64,000 nucleotides of DNA, taken from Ovis canadensis (taxonomy: Eukaryota; Chordata; Mammalia; Artiodactyla; Bovidae). The stretch is from assembly GCF_042477335.2 (NCBI RefSeq), contig NC_091251.1, positions 34,426,501 through 34,490,500 of the forward strand, given 5' to 3'. A program made the position numbers and the translations under genes. Under the pieces are notes generated by a model that was not told the DNA's origin, ran no database searches, and saw only the letters and a program-made list of their open reading frames with translations. Shown piece after piece: positions 1-10,589 of this stretch (position 1 is the stretch's first letter; each line of letters starts with the position of its first letter).

Positions 1-535
1 TATGTTGTCTAGATTTGTCATAGCTTTTCTTCTAAGCAGCAAGTGTCTTAATTTCATGGCTGCACCATCTGCAGTAATTTTTTAGTCCAAGAAAATAGTC
101 TGTCACTGTTTCCTTTGTTCCCCCATCTATTTGCTATTAAGTGATGAGACTGGATGCCATGATCTTTGTTTTTTGAATGTTGCATTTTAAGCCAGCCTTT
201 TCACTCTCCTCTTTCACTTTCATCAAGAGGCTCTGAAGTTCCTCTTCGCTTTCTGCCATAAGGGTGGTGTCACCTGCATATCTGTGGTTGTTGATATTTC
301 TCCTGGCAATCTTGATTCCAGCTTGTGCTTCATCAGCCTGGCATTTCTCATGATATACTGTGCATAAAAGTTAAGTAAGCAGGGTGACAATATACAGCCT
401 TCATGTACTTCTGTCCCAATTTTTAACCAATCCGTTGTTCCATGTCCAGTTCTAACTATTGCTTCTTGACTTACTTACAGATTTCTCAGGAGGGCTGTAA
501 GGTGTTCTGGTATTTCCATCTCTATAAATTTGAGA
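1..535 (-). mobile_element. BovB LINE fragment (antisense, cut by window start)
   Basis: Antisense copy of the BovB reverse-transcriptase region, recognisable by strings such as ctcctggcaatcttgattccagc and by the track of the YADD block around 255-285. It is cut by the window edge at the left and fades at about 535. Coding capacity is lost. Confidence 0.85.
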
Positions 536-1265
536 CCTGAAGAATAAATTGGAGTGATTGTGGAGGTGAAGGACCTTTAATTAATTAATTAATCATTGAT
601 TCAATAAATGTTTATTGAGTACCTACTTACCTACTCTGTGCTAGACTCTATACTGTGTACTTAAGATGACTATGAGTGGTGAACAAAACAGAGATGGTGT
701 CCAGTCCCCGTTGAGCATCCTCTCTATTATGTGAATCTTTGTAAAAGGATGTTGAAATTGTGTTCGTCTTGGTCCTTGGGCCATTCAAGCTATAACTACT
801 TTGTAATCCCACTTTCTTTGGTCACCAAACTATTCTGTGCACTGGAGAAAACTGGCTGATGTAGCATGACTGTCAGAAAGGGTATGATTAGGAGCCAATG
901 ATATGTTTGAAAAGGCAAATGAATGACAGGCTTTCAGTTCTCTAAGTGCATTAGTGGGTTAATCTGACGAGGGTTATCTTTCCTGATAGTCTGGCTATCC
1001 TTAATGTAGTCAGGTGGCTACCAACTCACTTTCTAAACACCTGGTCACCTCATATAAACTGCATGTGTAGTCACCTTATTCCCGGTAAAGAGTCATGACT
1101 AATCAATAACTTATAAGAAGTAGGCTTATAGGACTGGATAGCTGAGGTTAAGAAGTGTACATGGCACACACACGTGGCACCTGCTGAGATGTGCTTGTAG
1201 AAATTGTATACCTCCTCTGGTCGACCAGAACTTTCATAATTTTCAGTTAGACATGATATAGCCTA
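536..1265. other. Non-genic interval
   Basis: I see no gene or recent repeat here. A short (ttaa)n run at about 580-595 is followed by a stretch that weakly resembles MIR (caataaatgtttattgagtacctac). Confidence 0.5.
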
Positions 1266-1267
1266 TG

Positions 1268-1910
1268 TACTTGGTGTCACGGATTGATTTGACATAGTGC
1301 CTGTGATAGCTTCTAAGGGGGCCCTGATGACCCATCTCCTGATATTCATGTCCATGTGTTATCCCCTCCCCTTGTGTGTGGCTGTACCTAGTGATAGTCT
1401 TCTAATGAACGGAATACAGTGAAAGGGATGAGATGTCATTTTTGAGAATGTTACAAACAGACTGTGGTTCCATCGTGCATATCCTTTCTTGCTCTCTTGC
1501 TTGCTCTGAAGGAAGCCATATTATTAGCTGTCCAGTGGAGAAGGAAATGGCAACCCACTCCAGTGTTCTTGCCTGGAGAGTCCCAGGGACAGGGAAGCCT
1601 GGTGGGCTGCTGTCTCGAGTCACACAGAGTCGGACACAACTGAAGCAACTTAGCAGCAGCAGCAGCAGCAGAGAAGCCCACATGGCAAGGGACTCATGTC
1701 TCCAGCCAATAGCCAGCAAGGACTTCATGACAATGAACAGCCGCCGTAGTGAACATGGGAGCAGATCCTCCCTTAGACAAGCATTGAGATGACTACTGTC
1801 ACAGCCTGTACCTTGGTTACAGCCTTATGAGATATCTGGAGCCAGAGGCTAATACAGTTCTCATTGAGATTCTGGTCTTTATTCCGTAGGTGTCCTGATG
1901 GATGGAGCAC
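1268..1910 (+). mobile_element. MLT1-type (ERVL-MaLR) LTR, interrupted by a SINE
   Basis: Blocks such as cccctccccttgtgtgtggc, gggatgagatgtca, cagccaatagccagcaagga and gcagatcctccc match the old mammalian MaLR LTR pattern as I remember it. A BovA2 SINE sits inside at 1531-1670. The family name is from memory. Confidence 0.55.
1531..1670 (+). mobile_element. BovA2-type SINE with (CAG)n tail
   Basis: Starts ggagaaggaaatggcaaccc, contains cagagtcggacacaactgaag, and ends in six CAG units (about 1653-1670), the typical bovid A2 tail. Inserted in the MLT1-type LTR. Confidence 0.9.
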
Positions 1911-2540
1911 TCAGTGCATTTTTTTTTGTTGTTCATTTGCCAGTCGTGTCTGACTTTTTGTGATCCATGGACTACAGCACCCAGGCTTCCCTGTCCCTCA
2001 CTATCTCCCAGAGTTTGCTCAAACTCATGTCCATTGAGTTGATGATGCCATCTAACCATCTCATCTCATCTCATCTGTCGTTTACTTCTCCTCATGTCCT
2101 CAATCTTTCCTAGCATCAAGGTCTTTCCCAGTGACTCAGCTCTTTGCATCAGGTGACCCAAGTATTGAAGTTTCAGCTTCAGAATCAGTCCTTCCAATGA
2201 ATATTCAGGACTGATTTCCTTTAGGATTGACTGGTTTGCTCTTGCTGTCCAATAGACTCTTAAGAGTTTTCTCCAGCACTACAATTTGAAAGCATCAGTT
2301 CTTTGGTGCTCAGCCTTCTTTATGATCCAACTCTCACATCTGTATCTGACTACTGCAAAAACCATAGCTTTGACTTGATGGATCTTTGTGGGCAAAGTGA
2401 TGTCTCTACTTTTTAGTATGTTGTTTAGATTTGTCATAGCTTTTCTTCCAAGGAGTAAGTGTCTTTTAATTTCATGGCTGCAGTCACCATCTGCAGTCAC
2501 TGTTTCCATCCCCCCCCCCCCGCCCCAATACATTTGCCAT

Positions 2541-2926
2541 TAGGTAACTGTGGTGTTGGAGAAGACTCTTGAGAGTCCCTTGAACTGCAAGGAGATCCAA
2601 CCAGTCCATTCTGAAGGAGATCAACCCTGGGATTTCTTGGATTTCTTTGGAAGGAATGATGCTAAAGCTGAAACTCCAGTACTTTGGCCACCTCATGCGA
2701 AGAGTTGACTCATTGGAAAAGACTTTGATGCTGGGAGGGATTGGGGGCAGGAGAAGAAGGGGACGACCGAGGATGAGATGGCTGGATGGCATCACTGACT
2801 TGATGGACGCGAGTCTGAGTGAACTGTGGGAGTTGGTGATGGACAGGGAGGCCTGGTGTGCTGCGATTCATGGGTTTGCAAAGAGTCGGACACGACTGAG
2901 CAACTGAACTGAACTGAACTGAATGG
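2541..2926 (+). mobile_element. Sense BovB 3' fragment inside antisense BovB
   Basis: Runs from aactgtggtgttggagaag to the (gaact)n 3' tail typical of BovB. A frame at 2647-2907 covers the C-terminal reverse-transcriptase tail (YFGHLMRR..., MRWLDGITD...). It interrupts antisense BovB between tgccatta and tgggacc, and forms an inverted pair with the flanking 1925-2540. Confidence 0.85.
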
Positions 2927-2963
2927 GACCAAATGCCATGATCTTGTTTTTTGAATGTTGAGT

Positions 2964-3259
2964 GTTTTTTTTTTTAATTTAATTTTTATTTATTTATTTA
3001 TTTTTGGCTGTGCTGGGTCTTTATTACTGTTTGGGCTTTTTTCTGGTTGCAGCAAGCAGGGGTTGTGGTGCACAGGCTTCTCACTGAAATGGCTTCTCTT
3101 GTTGGGGAATATGCACTCTTGGTCTCTTGGGCTTCAGTAGCTGTGGGACATGGGCCTAGTGGCTCTGCAGCATTTGGGATCTTCCTGGACCAGGGATTGA
3201 ACCCATGTCTCCTGCATTGACAGGCAGATTCTTTATCACTGAGCCACTAGGGAAGCCCA
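2964..3259 (-). mobile_element. CHR-type SINE, antisense
   Basis: A T-rich start (about 2965-3005, the reverse of the A tail) leads into ggctgtgctgggtc, ending ccactagggaagccc. Flanked by the 10-bp TSD aatgttgagt at 2954-2963 and 3260-3269. Confidence 0.85.
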
Positions 3260-3462
3260 AATGTTGAGTTTTAAGCCAGCTTTTTTACTCTCCTCTTTCA
3301 TCTTCTTCTGGAGGTTCTTTAAATCCTCTTCACTTTCTGCCATAAGGATGGTGTCATTTGCATATCTGAGGTTGTTGATATTTCTCCTGGCAATCTTTAT
3401 TCCAATTTGCTTCATCTAGCCTCGCATTTCACATAATGTACAGTGCATAGATGATACTTTGT

Positions 3463-3659
3463 GTATGAGGTGTGAAAGTTGCTCTTTGTGTCCGACTATT
3501 TGCAACCTCATGGACTTTATAGTCCATGGAATTCTCCAGGCCAGAATACTGGAGTGGGAAGCTGTTCCCTTCTCCAGGGGATCTTCCGAACTCAGGGACT
3601 GAACCCAGGTTCCTGTGTTGCAGGAGGATTCTTTACCATCTGAGCCACCAGGAAAGCCT
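3463..3659 (-). mobile_element. Bov-tA SINE, antisense
   Basis: Reverse of the tRNA-Glu-derived Bov-tA: gtccgactatttgcaacc at one end and tctgagccaccaggaaagcc at the other, the latter being the tRNA-like head with the B-box reversed. Confidence 0.85.
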
Positions 3660-3757
3660 GAAAAAGTATCAAATAAGATTAGAATGCATGTCAAGTATAG
3701 CAGTACCAGTCTCTCCAAGGAATACAACTTACTTTACTTCCCTGGTTGTTCCATGTC

Positions 3758-4667
3758 AAATATATCAAGGCTGTATATTGTCACCATGCTTATTTAGTTT
3801 ATATGCAGAGTACATCATGTGAAATGCTTGGCTGGAAGAAGCACAAGCTGGAATCAAGATTGCTGGGAGAAATATCAGTAACCTCAGATATGCAGATGAC
3901 ATTACCCTTATGGCAGAAAGTGAAGAGGAACTTAAGAGCCTCTTGATGAAAGTGAAATAGGAGAGTGAAAAAGCTGGTTTAAAACTCAACATCTGAAACA
4001 CAATGATTATGGCATCCAGTCCCATCACTTCATGGCAAATAGGTGGGGAAACAATGGAAACAGTGACAGGCTTTATTTTCTTGGGCTCCAAAATCACTGC
4101 ATATGGTGACTGCAGCCATGAAATTGAAAGACACTTGCTCCTTGAAAGAAAACCTTTGACAAACCTAGACAACATATTAAAAAGCAGAAACATTATTTGC
4201 CAACAAAGGTCCATAGAGTCAAAGCTATGGTTTTTGCAGTAGTCATGTATGGATGTGAGAGTTGGACCATAAAGAAAGCTGAGCACTGAAGAATTGATGC
4301 TTTTGAACTGTGGTGTTGGAGAAGACTCTTTTGAGAGTCCCTTGCACTGCAAAGTGATAAAATCTGGCAATCCTAAAGGAAATCAGTCCTGAATATTCAT
4401 TGGAAGGACAAATGCTGAAGTTGAAGCTTCAATATTTTGGCCACTTGATGCAAAGAACTAACTCATTAGACAATACCCTGATGTTGGGTGAGATTCAAGG
4501 CAGAAGGAAAAGAGGACGACAGAGGATGAGATGGTTGGATAGCATCACCGACTCGATGGACATGAGTTTGAGCAAGCTCTGGGAGTTGGTGATGGACAGG
4601 GAAGCCCGGCATGCTGCAGTCCATGGAGGTTGCAAAGAGTCGGACATGACTGAACTAATTAACTGAC
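3758..4667 (+). mobile_element. Sense BovB fragment with 9-bp TSD
   Basis: Begins atcaaggctgtatattgtcacc, passes the BovB YADD block (atatgcagatgac, 3889-3901) and ends in the family 3' tail. The TSD ttccatgtc lies at 3749-3757 and 4668-4676. The frame is broken by several stops, so it is a dead reverse-transcriptase fragment. Confidence 0.85.
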
Positions 4668-5119
4668 TTCCATGTCCAGTTCTAACTGTTGCACTTGACT
4701 TGCATACAGGATTCTCAGAAGGTAAGTAAGGTGATCTGGTATTCTCATCTCTTTAAGACTTTTCCATAGTTTGTGATCCACAGTCAAAGGCTTTTATGTA
4801 GTCAATGAAGCAGAAATAGATGTTTTTCTAGAATTCTCTTGCTTTTTCTATGATCAAACACGTGTTGGCAATTTGATCTCTGGTTCCTCTGCTTTTTCTA
4901 AATCCAGATAGTACATCTGGGAATTTCTCGTTCACATATGGTTGAAGCCGAGCTTAAAGGATTTTGAGCATTACCTTGGTAGCATGTGAAATGAGTGCAA
5001 TTTTGTGGTAGTTTGAACATTCTTTACCATTGCTCTTCTTTGGGATTGGATTAGATGTTTAAAATACTTTACCATCAAAAGGGTTATTATTGTAACTTCA
5101 GTTATCTTGACCATTAGTA

Positions 5120-5794
5120 CAAGGGCTTCCCTGGTGGCTCAGTTCAGTTCAGTTCAGTCACTCAGTTGTGTCCGACTGTTTGCAACCCCATGAACCGCAG
5201 CATGCCAGGCCTCCTTGTCCATCACTAACTCCTGGAGTTTACCCAAACTCGTGTCTATTGAGTCAGTGATGCCATCCAACCATCTCATCCTCTGTCATCC
5301 CCTTCTCCTCCTGTCCTCAATCTTTCCCAGCATCAGGGTCTTTTCAAATGAGTCAGCTCTTCGCATGAGGTGGCCAAAGTATTGGAGTTTCAGCTTCAAC
5401 ATCAGCCCTTCTAATGAACACCCAGGACTGATCTCCTTTAGGATGGACTGGTTGGATCTCCTTGCAGACTCTCTCAAGAGTCTTTTTCAACACCACAGTT
5501 CAAAAGCATCAACTGTTCTGCACCCAGCTTTCTTCACAGTCCAACTCTCACATCCATACATGACTACTGGAAAAACCATAGCCTTGTCTAGATGGTGGCT
5601 CAGGGGTAAGGAATCCTCTTGGCAATTCAGGAGATGTGAGATCCATCCCTTAGTCTGGAAGACTCCTGGGAGAAGGAAATGGCAGCTGACTCCAGTATTC
5701 TTGACTGGGAAATCCCATGGAGAGGAGCCTGGTGGGGTAGGGTACTTGGGGCTACGAAACAGCGGGACAAGACTTAGGGACTAAACAACAACAA
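5120..5794 (+). mobile_element. Bov-tA SINE split by a BovB fragment (unit A)
   Basis: Head gggcttccctggtggctcag at 5123-5142, remainder at 5594-5794. The outer TSD tgaccatta(g/a)ta is at 5108-5119 and 5795-5806. The same SINE at the same site is in unit B (14921-15262), so it predates the duplication. Confidence 0.85.
5143..5593 (-). mobile_element. Antisense BovB 3' fragment inserted in a SINE
   Basis: Starts at the reversed (gaact)n tail and ends at cttgtctagat. The TSD ggtggctcag at 5133-5142 and 5594-5603 comes from the host SINE. Absent from unit B, so it is younger than the duplication. Confidence 0.9.
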
Positions 5795-5806
5795 TGACCA
5801 TTAATA

Positions 5807-6046
5807 TAGTTGAACATCTTTTCACTTATAGTAGTCCTTTGAGTTTGCTTTACTGTCAGTGTCTGTGTATATACTTATCTCAATGATCTGTTGGGTTATT
5901 TATCTTTATATATTATAGAAAATAATTCTTTATTTGTAATTTACATCCTTCCATCTACTTCCTTCCTGAAAGTTCATTTAAGCCTCTTCATGAAGTTATT
6001 TCTTCCTTGACCTTGTATGAAATTCAGAACAGTAATGCAAATTTTC
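5807..6046. other. Unique sequence shared by both duplication units
   Basis: No gene seen. Aligns with about 15275-15520 of unit B (gttgaacatcttttcactt..., catcttcc...ttcttccttgacctt). Confidence 0.7.
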
Positions 6047-6066
6047 TGGGCATATGTATAATTTTA

Positions 6067-6961
6067 TAATTTTTATTTTTAAAATATAAATTTATTTATT
6101 TTAATTGGAGGCTAATTACTTTACAATATTGTATTGGTTTTGCCATACATCAACATGAATCTGCCATGGGTGTACACGTGTTCCCCATCCTGAACCCCCC
6201 TCCCACCTCCCTCTCCATACCATCCCTCTGGGTCATCCCAGTGCACCAACCCTGAGCATCCTGTATCCTGCACCGAACCTGGACTGGCAATTTGTTTCAC
6301 ATATGATATTATACATGTTTTGATGCCATTCTCCCAAATCATCCCACCGTCACCCTTTCCCACAGAGTCCAAAAGACTGTTCTATACATCTGTGTCTCTT
6401 GCTGTCTCTCATACAGGGTTATCGTTACCATCTTTCTAAATTCCATATATATGCGTTAGTATACTGTATTGAGGAGAAGGCAATGGCAGCCCACTCCAGT
6501 ACTCTTGGCTGGAAAATCCCATGGATGGAGGAGCCTGGTGGGGTGCAGTCCATGGGGTTGCTAAGAGTCGGACACGACTGAGTGACTTCACTTTTACTTT
6601 TCACTTTCATGCATTGGAGAAGGAAATGGCAACCCACTCCAGTGTTCTTGTCTGGAGGATCCCAAGGATGGGGGAGCCTGGTGGGCTGCTGTCTATGGGG
6701 TCACACAGAGTCGGACACGACTGAAGTGACTTAGCAATAGCAATACTGTATTGGTGTTTTTCTTTCTGGCTTACTTCACTCTGTATTATTATACAGGCTC
6801 CAGTTTCATCCACCTCATTAGAACCGATTCAAATGTATTCTTTTTAATGGCTAAGTAATACTCCATTGTGTATATGTACCACAGCTTTCTTATCCATTCA
6901 TCTGCTGATGGACATCTAGGTTGCTTCCATGTCCTGGCTGTTATAAACAGTGCTGCGATGA
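6067..6961 (-). mobile_element. 5'-truncated L1_BT-type LINE, antisense, with nested SINE
   Basis: The antisense L1 3' end (aattggaggctaattacttt, tacatcaacatgaatctgcc) continues into the C-terminal ORF2 remnant and stops at 6961. The flanking 20-bp TSD tgggcatatgtataatttta is at 6047-6066 and 6962-6981. Unit B has the empty site (gggcatacatataatttta, about 15519). A BovA2 dimer sits inside at 6471-6742. Confidence 0.9.
6471..6742 (+). mobile_element. BovA2 dimer SINE nested in L1
   Basis: Two tandem BovA monomers (gagaaggcaatggcagccc and ggagaaggaaatggcaaccc). The 10-bp TSD atactgtatt at 6461-6470 and 6743-6752 comes from the host L1. Confidence 0.9.
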
Positions 6962-6981
6962 TGGGCATATGTATAATTTTA

Positions 6982-7440
6982 GAAGTCCTTTATTCGCCAT
7001 TTGTTCAAAGAATGGGATTATTAATTGTCCGGTCCTATGTAATTGTTAAAGTTTTGAACTTCATATAAAGTAAATTGTATTTCTGTTGATGCATAAGGCC
7101 TGTTTCAGGCAGGAAATCTTCAGAGAGAAAGGGTGTGTGGTTTCGGCTTCCTCTGTGTTAACTATGCAAGTCCACCTCCCCCTCACCTGAGTTTGCTAAC
7201 CCTGTCCTCCTCCAGAGATATGGGCATGGGCTTGGTGTGGCAAGTAGGGATGGATTTCCTAGAGGAAGAAGAAGGTTATATGGGCAAAGATGGTAGTGGT
7301 GGTGGTGAGAAATGGTGGATTTAGTACATATTTTGAATGTGTAATTCACAGAATTTGCTGATGGATTGACTGAGAAATAAGAGAAAGGGAGGAAGTCAAA
7401 GTAATGCAGTTTTGTTTTTGACCTGGAATCTGTACTTTTC
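6982..7440. other. Unique sequence shared by both duplication units
   Basis: No gene seen. Aligns with 15536-16010 (for example ttcagagagaaagggtgtgtgg in both). Confidence 0.7.
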
Positions 7441-8560
7441 TTATTGGGTAAAATACATAATAATATAAAATTTATCATTTTAACCATTTTAAAGTGCACT
7501 GTTTGGTGGTGTCAAGTACATTCACATTGTTGTGAGATCATCCCCATTTATCCATGTCCAGACCTTTTTCATCATCCCAAGCTGAAATTTTATATTCATC
7601 AAATAATAACTCTCCATTCCTACCCATACTTCCTGGTAACTACCATTCTACATTCTGTCTCTATGATTTTTTTTTTTTTTTGCTTACTCTATACCTCATA
7701 TTGTGGAATCTGATTATATTTGTCCTCTTATGTCTTGCTTATTTCACTTACCATATGTCTTCAAGTTTCCTCCATGTTGTAGCATTTAACTTATCAGAAT
7801 TCCATTTCTTTTTAAGGCGGAATAATATTCCAATGTATGTACATACCGCATTTTGTTTATCCATTCATTTGTCCATGGACATTTGAGTTGTTTCTACCTT
7901 TTTGGCTGTTGTGAATAATGCTGCTGTGAACACAGATGTAAAAATATCCATTCAAGTTCCTTACTTTCAATTCTTTTGGGTTTATGTCTAGAAGTGAGAT
8001 TGCTGGATGATAGGGTAAATCTCTGTTTACCTTATTTAGGAACTGCCATAATGTTTTCCACAGTGGCTGAATCATTTTATACTCTCATCAGCAATGCACC
8101 AGAATTCTAATCTATCCATATCCTTGCCAACACTTGGTATAATCTGTTCAAGAAAATTTTTAAAAATAATATCCATCTTTATGGTGATAAAATAGTATTT
8201 CATTGTGATTTTAATTTGCATTTCCCTAATGATTGGTGATGCTGCACATCTTTTCATGTACTCATTAGCCATTTGAAGAAGAGTTATTGTTGTTATTGAA
8301 AACATAGTTTTTAGTTTATAGTAGGTATATAATCCTTTCTTGAAATCTTTCTATGGTAATTGGGTTAATTAAGTTTTCTATTTCTTCTTACATTTTGGAA
8401 AATTCTCATTCTCTAGGGATTCGTCCATTTTCTCCAGGTTTTCCTATTTGTTATTGAAGAGTTACCTGTGGTATTTTCTTACAAAGATCATTTTATACCC
8501 TAAAATGTAGTTATTTGTGTCCTTTCTATCTTCCTTATTAGATTTCAAATTTGAAAGCAT
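7441..8560 (-). mobile_element. Ancient L1 3' region, antisense (unit A)
   Basis: Reverse of an old mammalian L1 3' UTR and ORF2 end (aataatattccaatgtatgtac, ttgtttatccattcatttg, gaataatgctgctgtgaac). The same element in unit B (16011-16040 plus 24684-26780) holds the big L1 insertion. Confidence 0.75.
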
Positions 8561-8883
8561 AAATTAAGTGTTATCCACTGAAATGTGCATTTCCTTGAAC
8601 ATGGCATTCATGTAATAATTATTTTGGGATAAGTTAACATGTGAATTGGTCTCATTATTTAGTTAATATTTGATTATTTACCAATATGACTGAATTTTCA
8701 TTTTCATGAAAATAATGAACATCTTAGTAACAAATTTCAATAGGTTTAATACTGTATTTAACTTTGTATAAGATAAATAGGATATCCTGAATATAAAATT
8801 TATAGTATTCCAAACAGAAAAGTTTTGTTGAGTGTGAAATTTAAAAGGAAGAGAGGGAAGGTAGGATGAGATACAAATGAAAG

Positions 8884-9035
8884 AAACTAACATTTAGTGA
8901 GACTTATGTGCCAGTCACTATTTAAGATTCTTGCAGAGTGTCTCATTTGACTTTTGTCATAATCCTTTGAAACGGATCCTCATTTTACAGATGAAAAAAA
9001 CAGGGGCTCAGGGAAGTAACCAACCAGGTTACTTG
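8884..9035 (+). repeat. MIR SINE (unit A)
   Basis: gaaactaacatttagtgagac, gtgccagtcactatttaag and cattttacagatgaaaaa are the MIR core. The partner copy is at 27125-27285. Confidence 0.75.
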
Positions 9036-9569
9036 GAATAGGAATGATGAATATCTGTGAATTTTAATACTAAACAAAGAGTTAGTATTAGCTTATATGC
9101 GGGATAATAAACAACTAACCTTATTTTTTGAATTCTTAGGAATATATTACTGTGACAAGATGAGGACCGTGTTAACAGTGTTCTCCTCTCCCTTGAGATT
9201 GCTGGAGAAACAGAAACACAACATCAGTCTGAAAGTACTTTCTGAGTATTTATATGGTCTATCACAACAGATTGGTTTTTGAGGCTTATGGTGAATTACA
9301 GAGCCAGTATCTCTCATCAAAGAATTTGTATTCTGCTGGGAAGCCAGGCATATAGATGGAATGAAGAGAAATATACAAATATGATAATTACTCAAATTGC
9401 CTTAAGGGGCCACAGAGCTTATGAGTTGATGCTGAGTTGCACAGTGACTGGCACCCCAGAAACATGTCATCAAGCTTTTTCTGGATGAGAAAACCTCCAT
9501 CTGTTGCAGAGGCCTGATGCTCCCTTAGCTTGACTGGGGATCCTATGTACAGCCTCTTGGATCCACAGG
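9036..9569. other. OR copy A 3' flank
   Basis: No gene seen. Colinear with 27290-28014 of unit B apart from a SINE present only there. Possible 3' UTR of OR copy A. Confidence 0.6.
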
Positions 9570-9575
9570 TTTATT
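9570..9575 (-). promoter_or_regulatory. AATAAA hexamer overlapping the OR copy A stop codon
   Basis: The minus-strand end reads TTC TAA TAA ACC, so an AATAAA hexamer overlaps the stop codon. The same arrangement occurs in copy B at 28015-28020. Whether it directs polyadenylation is unknown. Confidence 0.3.
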
Positions 9576-10548
9576 AGAAGAGCTTGTTCACCTGCTCCCT
9601 AAACACCTGCTTCACCTGTTTGTTCCTCAGGGTGTAGATGAAGGGATTGAGCACTGGGGTCACCACGGTGTTGAGCAAGGCCACCAGCTTGTTCCTATCC
9701 TCCCCCTGGCCGCCCTTGCCCGACCGGACATACATGAAGATGCAGCTTCCACAGAAGAGAGAGACAACAGTGATGTGGGAGGAACAGGTTGAGAAGGCTT
9801 TCTGCCTCTCCTTGGCTGCGGGGAGGCGCAGGATGGTGTGGAGGATGTGGCCATAGCAGGTGGCCGTCACGGACAGAGTGCCCAGGAGGCAGACGTTGGC
9901 CAGGATGAAACCCAGAAGCTCAATCAGACTTGTGTCTGCACATATGAGTTCCAGGAGTGGAAAGCTGTCCCAGAAGAAATGATCAATGATATTGGGACCA
10001 CAGAATGGCTGCTGAAATGTGAGGAAACTTGGAATGATGTTGAGAAGGAATCCTGTGATCCATGAAGAAAGAACTAGCTGGACACAGACCCTTTTGCTCA
10101 TGATGGTGACATAATGCAAGGGGTTACATATGGCCACATACCTGTCAAAGGACATCACTGCCAGTAGGAAGAACTCTGTGGTGCCCAGGAAGAAATAGAG
10201 AAAACTTTGTAGGAAACAGCCTGCCAGGGAGATGGTCCTGTTTTCAGTCAGGATGTTGGTCAGCATCTTGGGGAAGATGACCGAGGTGAACCAGATCTCT
10301 AGGACAGCAAAGTTGCAGAGGAAGTAGTACATGGGGGTGTGGAGGCGCCTGTCCATGAGGGTGAGGACCACGATGAGCAGGTTCCCCAGTAGAGTGAGCA
10401 GGTAGGTCAGGAGGAGCCCCAGGAAGAGGAGCATCTGCAGCTCACAGGCATGTGAGAGCCCCAGCAGGATGAAGTTGGTGACAGTGGTGTGGTTCCCCGT
10501 GGCTCCTCTGGCCTCTGCTGGGAATGACCAATCAGAGGTGTGCAGCAT
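9574..10548 (-). CDS. Olfactory receptor, family 6-like (copy A)
   Basis: Intact intronless 324-residue frame with the class II olfactory receptor layout, a seven-helix odorant GPCR of the olfactory cilium membrane. Visible: N-glycosylation site NHT at 19-21, TM1 GN at 55-56, HTPMYYFL at 70-77, TM3 Cys111, [10 protein letters not shown] at 132-141, KAFSTCSSH at 250-258, and NPFIYTLRN at 301-309. The TM6 SHITVVS stretch and the C-terminal RNKQVKQ resemble the OR6C/OR2AP group, so family 6 is my best placement and the subfamily is open. The start is the only Met before TM1, 41 nt from a splice acceptor. Odd: Trp193 replaces the conserved ECL2 Cys (FFCD motif), Cys266 replaces the usual TM6 Tyr (FYG), and Asn24 replaces Glu of the TEF motif. 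Function may be impaired although the frame is open. Partner copy B lies 18.4 kb away on the same strand. Confidence 0.95.
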   Translation of the reverse strand: MLHTSDWSFPAEARGATGNHTTVTNFILLGLSHACELQMLLFLGLLLTYLLTLLGNLLIVVLTLMDRRLHTPMYYFLCNFAVLEIWFTSVIFPKMLTNILTENRTISLAGCFLQSFLYFFLGTTEFFLLAVMSFDRYVAICNPLHYVTIMSKRVCVQLVLSSWITGFLLNIIPSFLTFQQPFCGPNIIDHFFWDSFPLLELICADTSLIELLGFILANVCLLGTLSVTATCYGHILHTILRLPAAKERQKAFSTCSSHITVVSLFCGSCIFMYVRSGKGGQGEDRNKLVALLNTVVTPVLNPFIYTLRNKQVKQVFREQVNKLF

Positions 10549-10589
10549 CAGGAGTCGTGATGTTCTGGGGGATCTGAGGACACTTGGAA

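Larger units (their letters stand above)
1925..5050 (-). mobile_element. Antisense BovB LINE broken by four later insertions (unit A)
   Basis: One antisense BovB whose pieces are 1925-2540, 2927-2963, 3260-3455 plus about 3720-3757, and 4668-5050. Between them sit a sense BovB fragment, a CHR SINE, a Bov-tA SINE and a second sense BovB fragment. Unit B carries the same element uninterrupted at 13519-14830, which confirms that it is one element. Only decayed reverse-transcriptase coding remains. Confidence 0.85.
1925..10589 (-). repeat. Tandem segmental duplication, unit A
   Basis: Colinear with unit B at 13519-29031 once later insertions are removed. Shared in order: antisense BovB, Bov-tA SINE with the same TSD, about 250 bp unique sequence, antisense old L1, MIR, OR 3' flank and OR gene. 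The right edge is sharp (10589 and 29031). The left edge falls near the BovB 3' end and is less certain. Confidence 0.85.

Noticed and set aside
1653-1670. CAG repeat as a trinucleotide expansion
   Set aside because: It is the normal (CAG)n tail of a BovA2 SINE.
9638-10065. Plus-strand frames opposite OR copy A (and 28271-28510 opposite copy B)
   Set aside because: Shadows of the OR coding strand, no independent domain.
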